This document shows, in pieces, positions 22,401-35,099 of a stretch of 64,000 nucleotides of DNA. The notes under the pieces were generated by a model. That model searched no databases. It worked only from the letters and a program-made list of their open reading frames with translations, and was not told where the DNA came from. A program made the position numbers and the translations under genes. The stretch lies in assembly GCA_951812925.1 (NCBI GenBank), contig OX638372.1, positions 53,938,028 through 54,002,027 of the forward strand, read 5' to 3'. The first letter of the stretch is position 1, and every line of letters begins with the position of its first letter. This DNA is from Calliopum simillimum (lineage: Eukaryota > Arthropoda > Insecta > Diptera > Lauxaniidae).

Positions 22401-25400
22401 AAGCTGTTCGAGGGCTTGACACTTGTTCACAAATCGTTGCCGGCTGCTAATTATCGCTTTTATTAATACATTTTTATTTTTGTTAGTTCTACTATATACA
22501 TATAATATTCATCAAGTCAATTAGTTTCAATAAAATATATTGCACTTGCTGAGGAGTGTCATTAAGCAATCGTAGCTGTTTAAACAATATAAATACGCAC
22601 ATGTCAATACTTGGCGTCATTTTAAATACAAACTAAAAATGATATCTGTTTTATAAAATTTTTGTGACAAAACTACTTACTAACTCATTTCAAGTCATAT
22701 GCACTTGACGTTACATTTTGAGTTTCATTACCGACTCATGTTAATAATTTCGATACATGAACTTCAAAAGAGTCGACTGGGCTATAAACATTTTCTCCAA
22801 ACTATGATAGTCTGGCAGGAATACTTATACTACAGTTATCGATATTAAATCAAATTTGATTTTATCAATTGAATCACTTGAAACTTCCCGATGATAACAA
22901 TAAAAAAATGATAAGTGCACTTAAATGGATGTAAGCGTAAACAGCCATTTAAGTCCAAACACTCTTAAAACATTTGGAGCACTTTTAGAGGATTACTGTG
23001 ATAATTTGTACGAAATTTTCGAAGTAAATTATTTATGGACATAAATTAAATTAAAACAAAATTCTAAAGAAAATGAACAAATGTTTTACCAGATAAGCAA
23101 GCGCTTTTTTTATTGTTGTGCTCCCGAAATCGTCATTTTAAGTGTTTATTTTTGCAAATATAACGAAACACGTAAGTTAATACAAATATGATTAAATATT
23201 AAATTTTAAGAAAAAAATTAAAAAGAAAAATAAATAAAAAAATAAAAGAAAAATAAATAAATAACAGAATCATATAGGTGCGCGTATATCTATATGTATT
23301 GTGTTTAAAAATAAATAAATTTAAACAGCTGATTTCTTGTGAATCATTAATACGCTCAATATACCGTACTTACTTAGTATGTTTTTTTTTATTTGTTTAA
23401 AAAAATAATTTAATTGGATAAGAAAAAAATTATGCAAAATAATTTATTGACTTTAAGAATTAGGGGCTTCCAAATTAAATTAATTAATTTTTTTTTCGTT
23501 CGCAAACTTTTTTCGGAAATTTTTTGTTAAAAATTGTTATCTATGCACTTGGAAGTTCAGTATAACGACCATAAAGGTAATGTTTTGTCTTAATTTATTT
23601 TAGGCATTTTTATGTTAAGAGATTTTAATTTATTTATTTCATTACAGTTTCTCTAGATTACTTAGAAACACATAGCCTGTTTCGACAGAAGCACAAGTTA
23701 TTTCCTTTTGCTTTTTTAACGAAGTGAAGGTAAGGCCACTGTTGCTCTGATAGCCTTATATGTACCTACATATCTGTGGACTTTTGACAAAAGAGCCTTA
23801 CTCGAGATAAGAAAATTTTCTAGGATCTTGGTCATAAATTAAATATGCTTTTTCTGATGTAATCGTCATGTCTCTATGTTTTTCATGGCTAGAGACGTAA
23901 GGGTGTCCCATAGCTCACGCAAGAATTGAGCTTGCAGCCATTTGTGCGGTAAAGTGTTACCAACCAAAAAGAATATCTTAGCGTTAGTAAAAATGCATTG
24001 AAGGAGAAGATTCAAAGCTGCATCCACAGAACTCAGCAACGTTATTGAGAAGCAGCTTAGTAGATTTTTGATCTTTTGAAAAGTTGCCAATTTCGGGTTA
24101 AGTTGTTTTTCTATATTTCAAAAACTGCCACTATATTCTTCCGATGCACTTTGCTCCACATAACTCACAAATCACAAAAAATTCGGACAATTTGTTACGA
24201 AGTGTTACATGAGAGGGGGGGGGGCTAAAAGGTCATTAACTTCGTCACGTCGACATTAAAATTTTATTTGACAATAAATTCAAATTGAAATTACCTAAAA
24301 TAAGATTTGTAACGTTACTAGGGGATCGCCTCTAATTTTCCTTGTATAGTGTATAGACAATTTGGACTTAAGTGTTGCATTATAGGTGGTAATGAAAACT
24401 CTAGCTCCATTCCTGCCTCTTGCTTTGAGCCGTCACACAGTGGAAGGGTTTGTATGGGGCTGTCATGAATAGTAATAATAGAGCTAGGCTATTAAAATTC
24501 GGTACAAATTTTTGTTTCATTAAAGTAATAAAAATCTGTAAATACATATAAACCAAATCCGCCAACGGAACTACGTACCTCCCATACAAAGTTAGAGCGT
24601 GGTCGGAATTTTTTTTCAAAATGGGTATCGATTTTCATTAACTTAACTATGCCGATGTCAAAAATGTTACAAATTTTGAGCTATTTTTTATAGTTTTCAA
24701 GTTATGAGAAAATAACGAAAATCCACTTTATAAAAACTAGATTTTGTTTGTTTGTGTATTTGCCCCTTATTGATTCGGAAACTAACTAACCGTTTTTAAA
24801 GAAGTTTTAACACTGCGTTAATAAAAAAAAAAGCTTTGAATATACGCCTTACCTTCTACCTTTCCTTTAAAAAAACTTCTTCCAAATTAAAGCAGACTGT
24901 TTGCTTTAAATTGATAAATCTATTGTAAAACGTTCTGGAATATCGGCATTTCCACAGAAAAGTAAACCGTGTTCCAAAATTTTTAAACATCATGTCTCTG
25001 AAACTACTTATTTAGCGTTCATGAATGGGACTTGGTACATATGTAAAAAGCACCGAGACAAATAATGTGTACTGGAAAAATGGGGGTATCACGCCCCCAC
25101 AAAAATCACTTCATCATACCTCTGAAAATATTTAACGCACTTGAATGAGATTTGATACATCGTCTGCTGAGTATTATTTTGCCATAGAGACGAGCACGAC
25201 TTATCTGCTTTTGCTTTTTCAATGAAGTGGCGTTTACGAAAATAAAACTCTGCCGACGACATGTGTACAGAGCGCCAGTAAAAATAATGTTATTGCCACG
25301 TCAACTTAACAAGATAAGGTGAACCAACTGGGAATTCCTGGTTATTTGAAAGATTTTCAATTTAAAATTTGTATGGTGAAAAAAATGTCACGTTCAGATT

Positions 25401-25961
25401 ATGATCAAAACAAAGAAAAGTATAGAAGATATTTGAATCAAACAACATACATTATAAAGTTACATTATTGCATAAAATTCTATTGCATAAATTCTGACTT
25501 TCTTTGAATAGGCACAAAAACTACTTCTATTTTTGTCACGTACGTTTTATGTCTTTTTTTGCGTGTATCATGGAACCAGGACTTCGCCTGAATTAAGGTT
25601 GGCACTAATTATAGTGCTATCTAAGAGCTATAATTTAAAGTAAAAACTAAAATAAAAATATGGTTTTTTTGCACTTTAAATGTGTACGATGGTCACGTTC
25701 GTCACTTGGGAAATGCCCATACAAAGAAATAAAAATAATTTTTCCTCCCAAAAACTACAATAGGAAAAAATTCATAAAAAAAAGTTTCTCAAAAAAGGCA
25801 GCAGAAACTTATTGTTTCGACTAGGCATACTTGACACCATACTTACTATGTTGAAAAATTATGAAAATCCGAAGATGTATATTTTTTTTTTAATGTCAAA
25901 GTTTCCGAAATTTTTCGATTTTCAAGCCAAAAATTAAAAAAAATCAGCATTATTCAAGTAT
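22401..25961. other. No gene or element recognised
   Basis: 3.5 kb of AT-rich DNA including simple A/T runs (23200-23260) and a 10-G run at 24215. 24990-25150 weakly resembles the GGGCG/CACGCCC module at 29380-30315. Confidence 0.4.
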
Positions 25962-26218
25962 TATATGAATGGGTTTTTTTGAAAGTGGAATAAGTCCGTT
26001 ACGAGGCAAAAATAATGTCATAATATGAAAACCTGTTATTTTGTCAAAAAAGAATAATATTGGGCTTTGAAAGTTTACTAAATGGCATGGAATTGATAGA
26101 TTTTAGTTAAAAAAAGATATCGGCCAAATGACCGATTTTTATGGCACATAATCTGTATGACATTACTTTTTCTTCGTTTTGGACTTATTACATTTAAAAA
26201 AAAAAACCCATTCATATA
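25962..26218. mobile_element. Hairpin MITE, 'GAAAGTGG.ATAAGTCC' family, copy 1
   Basis: Ends TATATGAATGGGTTTTTTTG and its complement, with the internal inverted blocks AATAAGTCC and AATAATGTCATA (left) versus TATGACATTACTTTTTC and GGACTTATTA (right). Related to 42962-43082 and 50942-51155. Confidence 0.6.
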
Positions 26219-26486
26219 TAAAAACTCAAACAAATGTTTTTTTAAAGCTAAATGTTTGTTCTTTTTGCCAGTATGTTATTTTGACATAAGTATTTCGATA
26301 CAAACAAATTAAAAATAGCGTTCCAAAAAAGTCAATTTATTTTGTCCCCTTAAAAACTAAGTAAAATAGAAAAAAATTCGTAAAAAAAATTTTTGTTTGA
26401 AGGTCAAAATTTGCATTTTTAGCATTTTTTTTTAATATTTGGAAAATCGGTACAGTTCACATAAAACCGATAGAAAAAAAATAAAT

Positions 26487-26632
26487 TGGAGTATTCCGTG
26501 AAACGTGCGTAGGCCTCGAAAACTTCGTAAGCTCGTACAACTGTCAAAGTTCGTATTGATTTTGACAACTATTATTTACAAGTTTACGAGGTTTTCAAGA
26601 TTTTCATTTATACGTTTAAGGGAATACCCTCA
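26487..26632. mobile_element. Small palindromic MITE, copy 2
   Basis: Ends GGAGTATTCCGTGAAACGTG and the complement of GAGGGTATTCCCTTAAACG. Shares the core CTGTCAAAGTTCGTATTGAT and CCTCGAAAACTTCG with 12702-12838. Non-coding. Confidence 0.65.
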
Positions 26633-28544
26633 TTATTTTTTATAAAGTGGAAACAATACACTTTTCAGCAGTATGCTACATTAGTGCATATGCCTTTGAA
26701 CAAATTAACTGGAGCGTTATATCCAGCAGTTGACAATATTAAAAGTTGCATAAAGCATTTTTGCTTTTTAAAGTAACTTTGAGCACACTCTGTTACTAAA
26801 CCAATACAAAATTTTTAACTTTTATAGTTTTTTTCTCGTCCCTAAGTATTATCTGACGATTGGCGTAAGAATTTTTTAAATCCATAGCACTTTCAAATTT
26901 TACCCATTTACGGTCACGATCTGCCGCTGTGCGTCAGTGTAAAAATAAATGGAGATCAACATGCCTGAAGCTCGGCAAGCTCAGGAATCGCTCGATTCTA
27001 TGTTAACAGCGAACGTTCTATCAAGATAAAAAGTTGGTTTGCTGTAGTCAGTCGATTTTTTATAAACAGAGCTTAAACTAACTAAACCGCATTATCCAAG
27101 CAAGTCGCAATGGGCTATTACTGAAGGTTATTTTTTAAGTGAAACTGTCAGTATTTTCAGTGGCAAAGTGAGCACAATTCCGATTTGTTATAATTATTTT
27201 TTAATTCAAAATAAAATTTTGTTCACCACTCTCATGATAAAAGACTCAGTGTCCCATCCTGTAGATAATACTTTGTCTTGTTCAAAGTAGTTCATTATCA
27301 ATATATTGTATATAATTTACAGTCTATCAAAAGTCAAAAATAGTTAGTGACTATGAGTTGTCAATCAATGGAAATGACATCAATTAACTTTGATGAACAC
27401 AAAAGATATTGACACAGCTTTTTGACTATAACAGCAATGTGTCCAAAATATTAATTGCTAAAAAAAAGTAGAAATATTTATTGAAAAGTACGAGTATGTA
27501 TGTATTTATGTCAAAATTAAGTTATAATATATATTTTATAAAGGCGCGTAATTCGACAGAGTAAACAAACTACATTTTTTATAAATTTTCTGTGGAATTA
27601 TTGAATTATCACAATCAAATCCAAAAAAAGAATAGAAAAATGTCTTTATTATGACATTAACACACGAACGATAATGGAAACTCCCCCCCATTAAGTCATA
27701 CCTACTTTTTTTTCTTGTATGCAAATATGCCACTGTAACAGTGAACGGGGCTATCGCAGCGTATTGTGTCACCTTGTATGCTCAAGGTATGAGCGTTATA
27801 TTGGGTGGACAAATGCAAATATATGGCGGCGTGCTAAGTAAATATCGTAGCTTCTGTTTAGCACACTAATTTATTGCTTATCAAATGTACGAATCCACGT
27901 AAATGCCAGGTGTACGTAACGGTGGCAAAAGTCAAAAATTGATATCAAAATGCTACTCATCAATAATGGCACAATTTATGTCTGTCGCATGGTGGGGTAA
28001 ATGTTGTGTTTTATTCCATTCGATTGTTACAAATGGGTTTTGATAAATGACACATTAAATGATAAATTCATTCTTAATAGATATACGAGTGTGCATGCTT
28101 TTTGTTTAGATACAGATATAAATTACGATCTATTATAATGTGTATTAGTGTTATTTTATGGGACAATTAGTGAAATTTTGTGTATTATTTTTGTGTTATT
28201 ATATTCTCCAGCAGATATCATGCATGTTAATATTTAGATATAAATGCCATTTATAAATTTTTCTGACCTTCGATTTGAATGGAAATTGCATACATTCAGT
28301 TTAGTGGAAATAACTGTAATTCTCTATATTCTTGTTCACTTTTGAGATTCTTGATTTAATTCCTCCTTTTGATTCACCATTCATGGAGCTAATGCTGCTT
28401 AAAAAAGTGTAGTTCTTTACGATTTTAATGTCATCATTATCATTCTTAAAAGTGGTTTCATGTCTGGATGGGTTCAGTTTTTAGCCTTAAATGCATTGAT
28501 ATTTTAGCCAGCGTTTCCCAGACAAAATTTTTTAAATTGATTTA
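26633..28544. other. No gene or element recognised
   Basis: 1.9 kb, AT-rich, only chance frames; nothing identified on either strand. Confidence 0.4.
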
Positions 28545-28946
28545 GGGCCGGTTTCACAATGTACAGTTAAGATATTTTTAAACTAAAGTTTACTAACGGA
28601 AGCTATGGGTATAAACTTTCCGTTAAATTATTTGGATTTCAATAAATTCCATTTTTTAACTTATGGTTAAATATATATTGTGAATAAATAACAAATTTCC
28701 CCTTAAAGTGTTTTCAAAAAATGTAAACATTTCAAATATTTTCATATGAATTTCAAAAAGTATTTGAATTTATTTCAATCTGCCAGTTAAATTTTAACTG
28801 AAAAAATTGTGCCAGTTAAAGTTAACTGAACGTTAGAGTTTATTTTCCGTCAGTTAATAAATAACTTCACATTGAGAAAACAATTTTATTCAAACTTACA
28901 GTTAAAGTTTCAGTTAAACGTTAACTGAACATTGTGAAAACGGCCC
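28545..28946. mobile_element. MITE, PIF/Harbinger-like, TTA target duplication
   Basis: Inverted ends GGGCCGGTTTCACAATGTAC and GGGCCGTTTTCACAATGTTC are flanked by TTA on both sides (28542-28544, 28947-28949). Three-base TTA duplication and G-rich ends fit PIF/Harbinger MITEs. The interior is full of CAGTTAA/TTAACTG strings in both orientations. Non-coding. Confidence 0.72.
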
Positions 28947-29379
28947 TTAATCGAGATACCCTTATTGTTCATTAAAGATTAATTTGTTTGTAAATGATTT
29001 TCGGCGCTGCCGAAATTACTCCACAAAATATCAACATATAGGGGATTATCGTGAATCAAGATGCCGTGCATTCTCTATTGTAGTTTAAGATAACCCCCAT
29101 AGTATGTTCGCTTGATTTTTAAAGTTTTGAAGAGGGTCAGGGACGAATTTAATTTTTTTTTTCAAGTAAAAAACATCAGATAACTCATTATCGTAATTGG
29201 TAATATAGTCGTCGCGTAGTAATTCGTAAGTCTTAAGTTCTGTAAAAGAGGTTTTTTAATTTTCCCTAAAGGTATATGCGGCCTATGAATATACATTAGA
29301 CCTATCATAAGTTATATATGAAAAAAACCTTGCTCCCAGAAGCTAGAAAGTTTCCTATTGATGTAAATATCAAGCATAA

Positions 29380-30315
29380 AAATGTTGGTCCCGATCGAAA
29401 AATATTTGACCGTGCCGCAAGGCCGTTGAAGGTGGGAAAAACGCTATTTACATATATGACAAAATGGCGCTTTAATCGCAAGAATCAGTCCTATCTTTGA
29501 AACTATTTGACATAAGTGAATGAGATTTAGTGTGTATATGAACAATGCTTGAGTCAATTGCATCCAATAAAAAGATGGGCGAAGCCACGCCTCTTCGACC
29601 CAAAATTCATGTATCTCTGGAAATATTCGACTCAGGGGAATTTGATTCGGTACATATGTAATTGGCACTGGGAAAAATTTTTTTATAAAAAATGGGCGGG
29701 GTCACGCCCCATCCTCTTAAAAAAATCAAATTTGTCATATCTCTGAAACTATTTGACACATATGAATAAGATTTGATTTCAGGTAAAGTGAAGCGAACAG
29801 GATATGGCACTGTAAAAATGTTAAGCCAATTTAAGGTACTTAGTTGATATGGAAGCAGTATTTTTTTATGTTCTTATTTTGGTCTCCTAAATATGAACAC
29901 TAAGTAAAAAAATTTGGTCCGGATCGGAACAAATTTCACCGTGCCCGCAGGCCGTTAAAGTTTGGAAAAACGCTATTTATATGAAAATAAGGAAACAATC
30001 AATCCTATCTTTGGAACTATTTGACATAGGAGGATGAGCTTTAGTACATATATGATTAATACTTAAGTTAATAGTATCCAATAAAAAAATGGGCAGTGCC
30101 ACGCCCCCTCCACCCGAAATTTGTCGTATCTCTGAAAATAATTGACTCAGGTAAATGAGACTTGGTAAATATCTAATTGGTACTGGGAAACAAATTTTCA
30201 GTAAAAATGGGCGGAACCACACCTCCTCATTCTGAAATAGTCAAATTTGTCATATCTCTGAAACTATTTGGCACAGGTGAATAAGATTAGATTTTAGATA
30301 GAGTGATGCGATAGG
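29380..30315 (+). repeat. Tandem duplication of a ~520-bp GGGCG/CACGCCC module
   Basis: 29380-29800 and 29900-30315 align along their length (GGTCC.GATCG, CCGTGCC..AGGCCGTT, GGAAAAACGCTATTTA, AATGGGC.G.GCCACGCC, CATATCTCTGAAACTATTTG). Each unit contains two or three sub-copies of the CATATCTCTGAAA..TGAATGAGATTTGGTACATAT theme. A 12-bp inverted pair ATTAGACCTATC / GATAGGTCTAAT lies at 29295 and 30310, just outside. Non-coding. Confidence 0.7.
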
Positions 30316-30328
30316 TCTAATATACATA

Positions 30329-31935
30329 CTGTCAGCGTCAAAAGAAGTTGTACACGTTGTTCCTCTATGTTTGCAGTTAAATTATACTCTTTTGCAATTC
30401 CCTTTTGTTTAACATTTTTTGTTTTTTTAATAACATATTTTCTCCTCTCTTAATGTACATAATAAAAACAACAACGATATTACAATAACAAAAATTCATA
30501 GAACAAAAACAAAAACATCTTCATATTAATAGCGTCAAAAGAAATTGTACAACACGTGCACCAAATATTTTAAAGAATTTTAACGGTAAAAAATTCCCGT
30601 TATTTTTAGTGATTTGACTTTTTATCATGTTGTAGGCAATATTAACTAATTATAATAATTATTAATTGACTTGACGTCGTGAGGATCAGTTCAAATCTGA
30701 AGATTTTTGAGTAACGAAATTTATTTTCAAAATGGGTAAACAAACCTCCCTGGATGTTCGCGAACTTGTGCTAAAATATTATAAAAAAGGAAAAACATTG
30801 CGTGAAATTGGTTTGATGATTGATAGAAGCCATAATACTGTAAAACATATAATTGATAATTACAAAAAGTTCGAAAATTTACAAAATCGTCCCAAATCTG
30901 GAAGACCCCGTAAACTAAATGCGACTCAAACACGATCCATTGTGCGACGAGTGAAGCAAAATCCAACTGAAAGTGCTGTTAAAATATCCGAGAACATTTC
31001 AGAACGCTCAGGTGTTAACGTTAGCTCCAGTACTATACATAGAGCACTACATGCAAATGGACCACGTGGACGAGTTCCAAGAAGCAAACCTTTCATATCA
31101 AAAATCAATCAACAGCGACGTCTGAATTTTGCTAAAAAATATCAAAATAAACCAAATTCATTCTGGAATAATGTGGTCTTTACTGACGAGAGCAAATTTG
31201 AAATTTTTGGTAAGAAAACACCAACTAAAATTTGGAGATGCAAAAATTCAGCATTTGCCCAACAAAATGTAATATCTACCGTCAAGCATGGTGGTGGTTC
31301 GGTCATGGTATGGAGGTGTATGGCAGCCAGTGGTGTAGGTAACTTGGTTTTCATAGAGAGCACTATGAATAAAACAGATTACCTCACCATTTTGAAAGAT
31401 AATTTGCAACCTAGTGTCGACAAATTGGGCTTGGATCAAACTTGGGTCTTTCAACAAGACAATGATCCTAAGCACACTGCTAAAATAGTAAAGGAATGGC
31501 TGCTATATCATACCCCAAAACAGCTGGATCATCCCGCCCAGTCACCCGACCTTAACGTTATCGAGCATTTGTGGGAGCATCTGGACCGTCAGATTAGAAA
31601 AAGAACGATTACCAGCAAAGACTCTCTAAAATCAGTGATAATGGAGGAATGGCAAAAAATCTCTTCCGATGTAACCCGAAACCTAGTGGAATCGATGCCC
31701 AGAAGATTGCAAGCTGTAATCAACGCAAATGGAAAGCAAACAAAATACTAACCTCTTTAAAATTCTTTGAAATAATTTTTTTATACTTACTGTACAATTT
31801 CTTTTGACGCTGTGAATTTGAAGTATTTTAAGTTGTTGTTCTATAATTTTGTTGAATAAAATGATAAAGCAAACTAGTAAAATAAAGACAAAAACATAAC
31901 ATATTAACGTGTACAATTTCTTTTGACGCTGACAG
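30329..31935 (+). mobile_element. Intact Tc1-like transposon with IR/DR ends
   Basis: Ends begin CTGTCAGCGTCAAAAGAA on both sides (one mismatch over ~27 bp), each flanked by TA (30327-30328, 31936-31937). A second, inner copy of the GCGTCAAAAGAAATTGTAC site lies at 30531-30556 on the left and 31792-31811 on the right. This is the inverted-repeat/direct-repeat layout known in Sleeping Beauty, Minos and Bari-type Tc1 elements. The enclosed transposase frame is uninterrupted. The most intact mobile element in the window. Confidence 0.95.
30732..31751 (+). CDS. Tc1-family transposase, complete
   Basis: 339 residues, the standard length for Tc1 transposases (about 340), which cut and paste the element at TA sites. 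Residues 7-47 form the first helix-turn-helix of a paired-like DNA-binding domain. GRPRK at 57-61 is the usual AT-hook-like linker, and 62-115 is the second helix-turn-helix. The catalytic triad is D152 (TDESKFEIF), D243 (QQDNDPKH) and E278 (SPDLNVIEHLW), with exactly 34 residues between D243 and E278 (DD34E). The glycine-rich box KHGGGSVMVW is at 185-194. The start ATG follows a leader of ~400 bp containing the inner binding site. No frameshift or missing catalytic residue, so activity is plausible. Confidence 0.95.
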   Translation: MGKQTSLDVRELVLKYYKKGKTLREIGLMIDRSHNTVKHIIDNYKKFENLQNRPKSGRPRKLNATQTRSIVRRVKQNPTESAVKISENISERSGVNVSSSTIHRALHANGPRGRVPRSKPFISKINQQRRLNFAKKYQNKPNSFWNNVVFTDESKFEIFGKKTPTKIWRCKNSAFAQQNVISTVKHGGGSVMVWRCMAASGVGNLVFIESTMNKTDYLTILKDNLQPSVDKLGLDQTWVFQQDNDPKHTAKIVKEWLLYHTPKQLDHPAQSPDLNVIEHLWEHLDRQIRKRTITSKDSLKSVIMEEWQKISSDVTRNLVESMPRRLQAVINANGKQTKY

Positions 31936-31989
31936 TACATTGTTGCATAAAAGACAAAAAATAATTAACATACTAAAATAAGAGAGAAT

Positions 31990-33560
31990 GATGTGGTAAT
32001 ATTGGTATCAGGTCCGTTTTCCGACGTGATCAGTTATATCATGGAAGAAGCTTTAACAAAGTTATCCTCTTGGGTCACAGCAAGCTGGCTCAGCCAAAAC
32101 GGATCTTATGTTTTTTACCACAATAACCAAAATTCCATACTTCAACCTTCCTCGACTAAAAATTAACATACTCGATCACTCGCCAAGACAGTCAAATATC
32201 TAGGAGTTATAATGGATCCAAAGCTAAATTGGAAAGACAATATCGAACTGAGGTGTAAGAAGGCTTACATAGCTTTCTATGCCTGCAAGAAAACTTTCAG
32301 CAAAAAATGGGGGCTTCAACCAAGAATGGTAGGTACTTTGGATATACACACCCGTAGTACGTCCAATCCTCACTTATGGCTTTCTAGTTTGGTGGCCAGC
32401 TACTAGCAAAGGCTACAATTAGACAAAATTAGAGAGGGTGCAAAGCACCGTCTGTGTCGGTGTAAAGTGGGCACTGAGATCATGCCCTACCGCAGCTCAC
32501 CATTTTACACCTGCTGCCTCCTACCTCTTTTATTAAAGATTCTGCTTCATGCAGTGCAGTCAGGCTCAGAGAAATTGGCTGTTGGGTGCCAAAGCAGTAT
32601 GGCAATTCTTTCATCCTTGAAAAATCTGCAAACCGAGCTTACCAGCTCAACAGATTATATCTGTCCCATACTCAGTTTTGATAACAACTTTAGGGTATGA
32701 CTTCCAGAGAGAGCTCAATGGGAAGATGGCATCGTTAATCTAAGCTTTGAAACTACCATATACACCGATGGCTCCAAGATGGAGTGTAGTGTTGGTGCGG
32801 GAGTGTTTTCAAAAGACCTGAAATTATCTTACTCATTTCGCTTGCCAGACTCAGCCAAACATTTTTCAGGCCGAAGTCTTTGCCATCATCGAAACCTGCA
32901 AATCATAAGAGAATATTAATATCATTACCGGAAAGGTGGCAATCCTCTCGGACAGTCAGGCTGCCATCAAAGCACTCAATTCAACAATAATAAAATCTAA
33001 ATTAGTAGTGGATTGCAAGGAAAAATTAGTCAGGCTGGGGCGTCGGTTTGATCTTGCACTCATTTGGGTTCCAGACTAGAGGGACATCGAAGGCAATGAA
33101 AAAGCTGACGAACTGACAAACAATGGCTCTTCTCTGAAAGTCACCAGCGCGATGTGAGTTCATATCCCGCTAGGTCTAGTAAAGAAGCGGATATCCTCGT
33201 ATTACTTAACCGAGGCGAACACTAATGGGAAAGCATTGAAAGCATTGACAAGTAAGATATCTAATCAATCTGGTCTTCATATAACAGTTCAAAAACTACT
33301 TATTTACTAGCTCATAACAATATTAATATAGCAAGATTTACTGCAGTATGCACTGTACACTGGGCCATCGGCAAGTATGCAAAAAAATTAGGTAACCCTT
33401 TCAACTCCTTTTGTCGGAGTTGAACACTTTCTCTGTGACTGCCCAGTTCTGCACAGCAAAAAGTTTGAGGATAAGTTTAAATTTGAAAATTTTCTCAAAT
33501 ATGCATATGCGTATAATTTATCATCTACTGGATTTAAAGTATTTAGTCACGATCGGTACA
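31990..33560 (+). pseudogene. I/LOA-type LINE remnant: RT end, RNase H, zinc knuckle
   Basis: Frames on the + strand, separated by frameshifts and stops, read in order. First comes a reverse-transcriptase C-terminal part (DVVILVSGPFSDVISYIMEEALTKLSSW, then VMDPKLNWKDNIELRCKKAY near 32212-32280). Next are an RNase H start (IYTDGSKMECSVGAGVFS near 32757) and a DSQAAIKALNST block near 32950. RNase H end and spacer follow (ALIWVP..RDIEGNEKADELTNNG near 33060-33130), then a cysteine-rich tail (CDCPVLHSKKFE) near 33440. Order and motifs match non-LTR retrotransposons with a terminal RNase H (I/LOA group). 5' truncated and dead. Confidence 0.8.
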
Positions 33561-34895
33561 GCTGTTATAGCATTTTGAAAAATTGTTGTTGAAAATTTTT
33601 ATTGATTTTGATTGACAATAACTATAGCAAACAATTTTTTTTTTTACGAAATCTTTCGCGGATTAGTTTTTACCATATTCAGCATTTAACATTTTTTTGG
33701 GGTGGGCGGATTCACGTATTCTGACACTATATTAACTAAATCTAACTATGAGAAAACTAAAAATCTAATAAGCTCCGATCGGATTACTTTCAGTGGTGTA
33801 TACGAGTACTTGATTCATTGGCCTACACTTGACTTGTCGTAATTGAAGTTATGGTTATGATTGATGCGTTATTTGTGATTTCATTTATTGTTATGATTTA
33901 TAATTTTTGCGTGGCTTTAGAAATGATTTCACATTTAAATTTTGTACATGAAGTGGCAATAACCAAGCCGGGGGAGTACATTTCAAGTTTTGCATCATTT
34001 ATTTATTTGCATGCAGCGCACGTGATATTTGTTCATGGCAATGAATATGATTTCTAATTTGTTAAGAAATCATTTTATATGTCATGACTAAATTAAATAT
34101 TTAGACATATTGATGTTCATTTTTATGTAGATAAGGTTAAGGTTTGTAAAACTGTGTAAAAACAAAATTTAATAAAAATATAAAAACAAAACTTGTATCG
34201 AGTTGAATGCTTATTTTAAGTATTCTAGTTGTTTTATCCGGCGTTGTACATGTTAGAGTTGCTTTTTCCACAGTGGGACGATGTACAGTTTTTTCATGAT
34301 GAAGTGATGCACTTAATATCACATTCAATATTTTCTATATTACTATCTTAACATCATAATATTATTTTGTATTTCTTACTCAAGAAAATGAGGAAAAAAT
34401 GATCAAACTGAATAAACAATAGCAATGTAGACTTAGTTTCGTACTAAAATTTTTATGCTTGTGTAAAATTTTTTCGAGCAAAATCATTTTTAACTTTAAA
34501 AAGTCAAAAAATAGGTAATCTATTTCGTTTTTAACCATAAATATGTTGTTTTAAAATAACAATTAATAATATTGGTTCAGTATATTTGGCGCCAAAGCGT
34601 TACATACAATTACCTCGTACATAATTAATTATACATAGATAATATTGAAAGCGAGTATATTATTCTTTATAATTTTTTTAATTTTCTTTCACTTTTTTCT
34701 TTAAATTGTGTTTTTCTTTCCAATCCTACTATCGAATAGATGTGTCTCTCTTTCACTTAATCTACCTAAATATTTATGTCCACTTCTGCAATTGTACCTA
34801 CGCTGCATAATTGTTCTCTCTAAATCTTCTGAATGTGTTTCTCGAATAATACCCAAATTTCATAATTTCAATTGAAAGTATTTAATTTTGCTTAG
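33561..34895. other. No exon confirmed upstream of membrane-protein cassette 1
   Basis: AT-rich. A first exon for the cassette starting at 34896 would be expected here or further upstream, but I found none that I can defend. A short hydrophobic open frame at 33851-34057 lacks a convincing donor site and is unlike the family. Confidence 0.35.
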
Positions 34896-35019
34896 GTTTT
34901 TATAATGACAACCATCATTATAATCGAAAGTCTTGGCGATCATACGTACACAAGTCAGGCCATGTTGGTCTGTGGTTCATTGACTGGATATTTGATCATC
35001 TGTGGCACTTTATTGATTG
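34896..35019 (+). CDS. Small four-TM membrane protein, cassette 1, internal exon
   Basis: Acceptor TTTTGCTTAG precedes the exon and donor GGTAAATG follows. It is read in phase 0 at its start and leaves one base (phase 1) at its end. It encodes a hydrophobic stretch ending QAMLVCGSLTGYLIICGTLLIG, which should be the end of membrane segment 1 and segment 2. The equivalent exon at 37271-37388 has the same phases and an alignable product (LIVCGTVGGYTIICAVLLVG). Resemblance to insect snakeskin/MARVEL-like four-TM proteins, some of them septate-junction parts, is from memory. A first exon with the start codon is missing; the ATG inside this exon is probably not the start. Confidence 0.72.
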
Positions 35020-35099
35020 GTAAATGTGTTGTGCTGTGCGGGAGAAAGTTCGTTTTGTCTGATTATTTCATTTGTTTTTCAATTTTTAAAACTCTGTAG
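35020..35099 (+). other. 80-bp intron of cassette 1
   Basis: Begins GTAAATG and ends CTCTGTAG, with a T-rich stretch before the acceptor. Its size is typical of short fly introns. Removal joins ATT-G to GT-CAT, giving Ile-Gly-His in frame, exactly as in cassette 2. Confidence 0.75.

Noticed and set aside
33851..34057. Hydrophobic 68-residue frame upstream of the membrane-protein cassettes, considered as first exon
   Set aside because: No donor site in the right phase and no similarity to the expected N-terminus.
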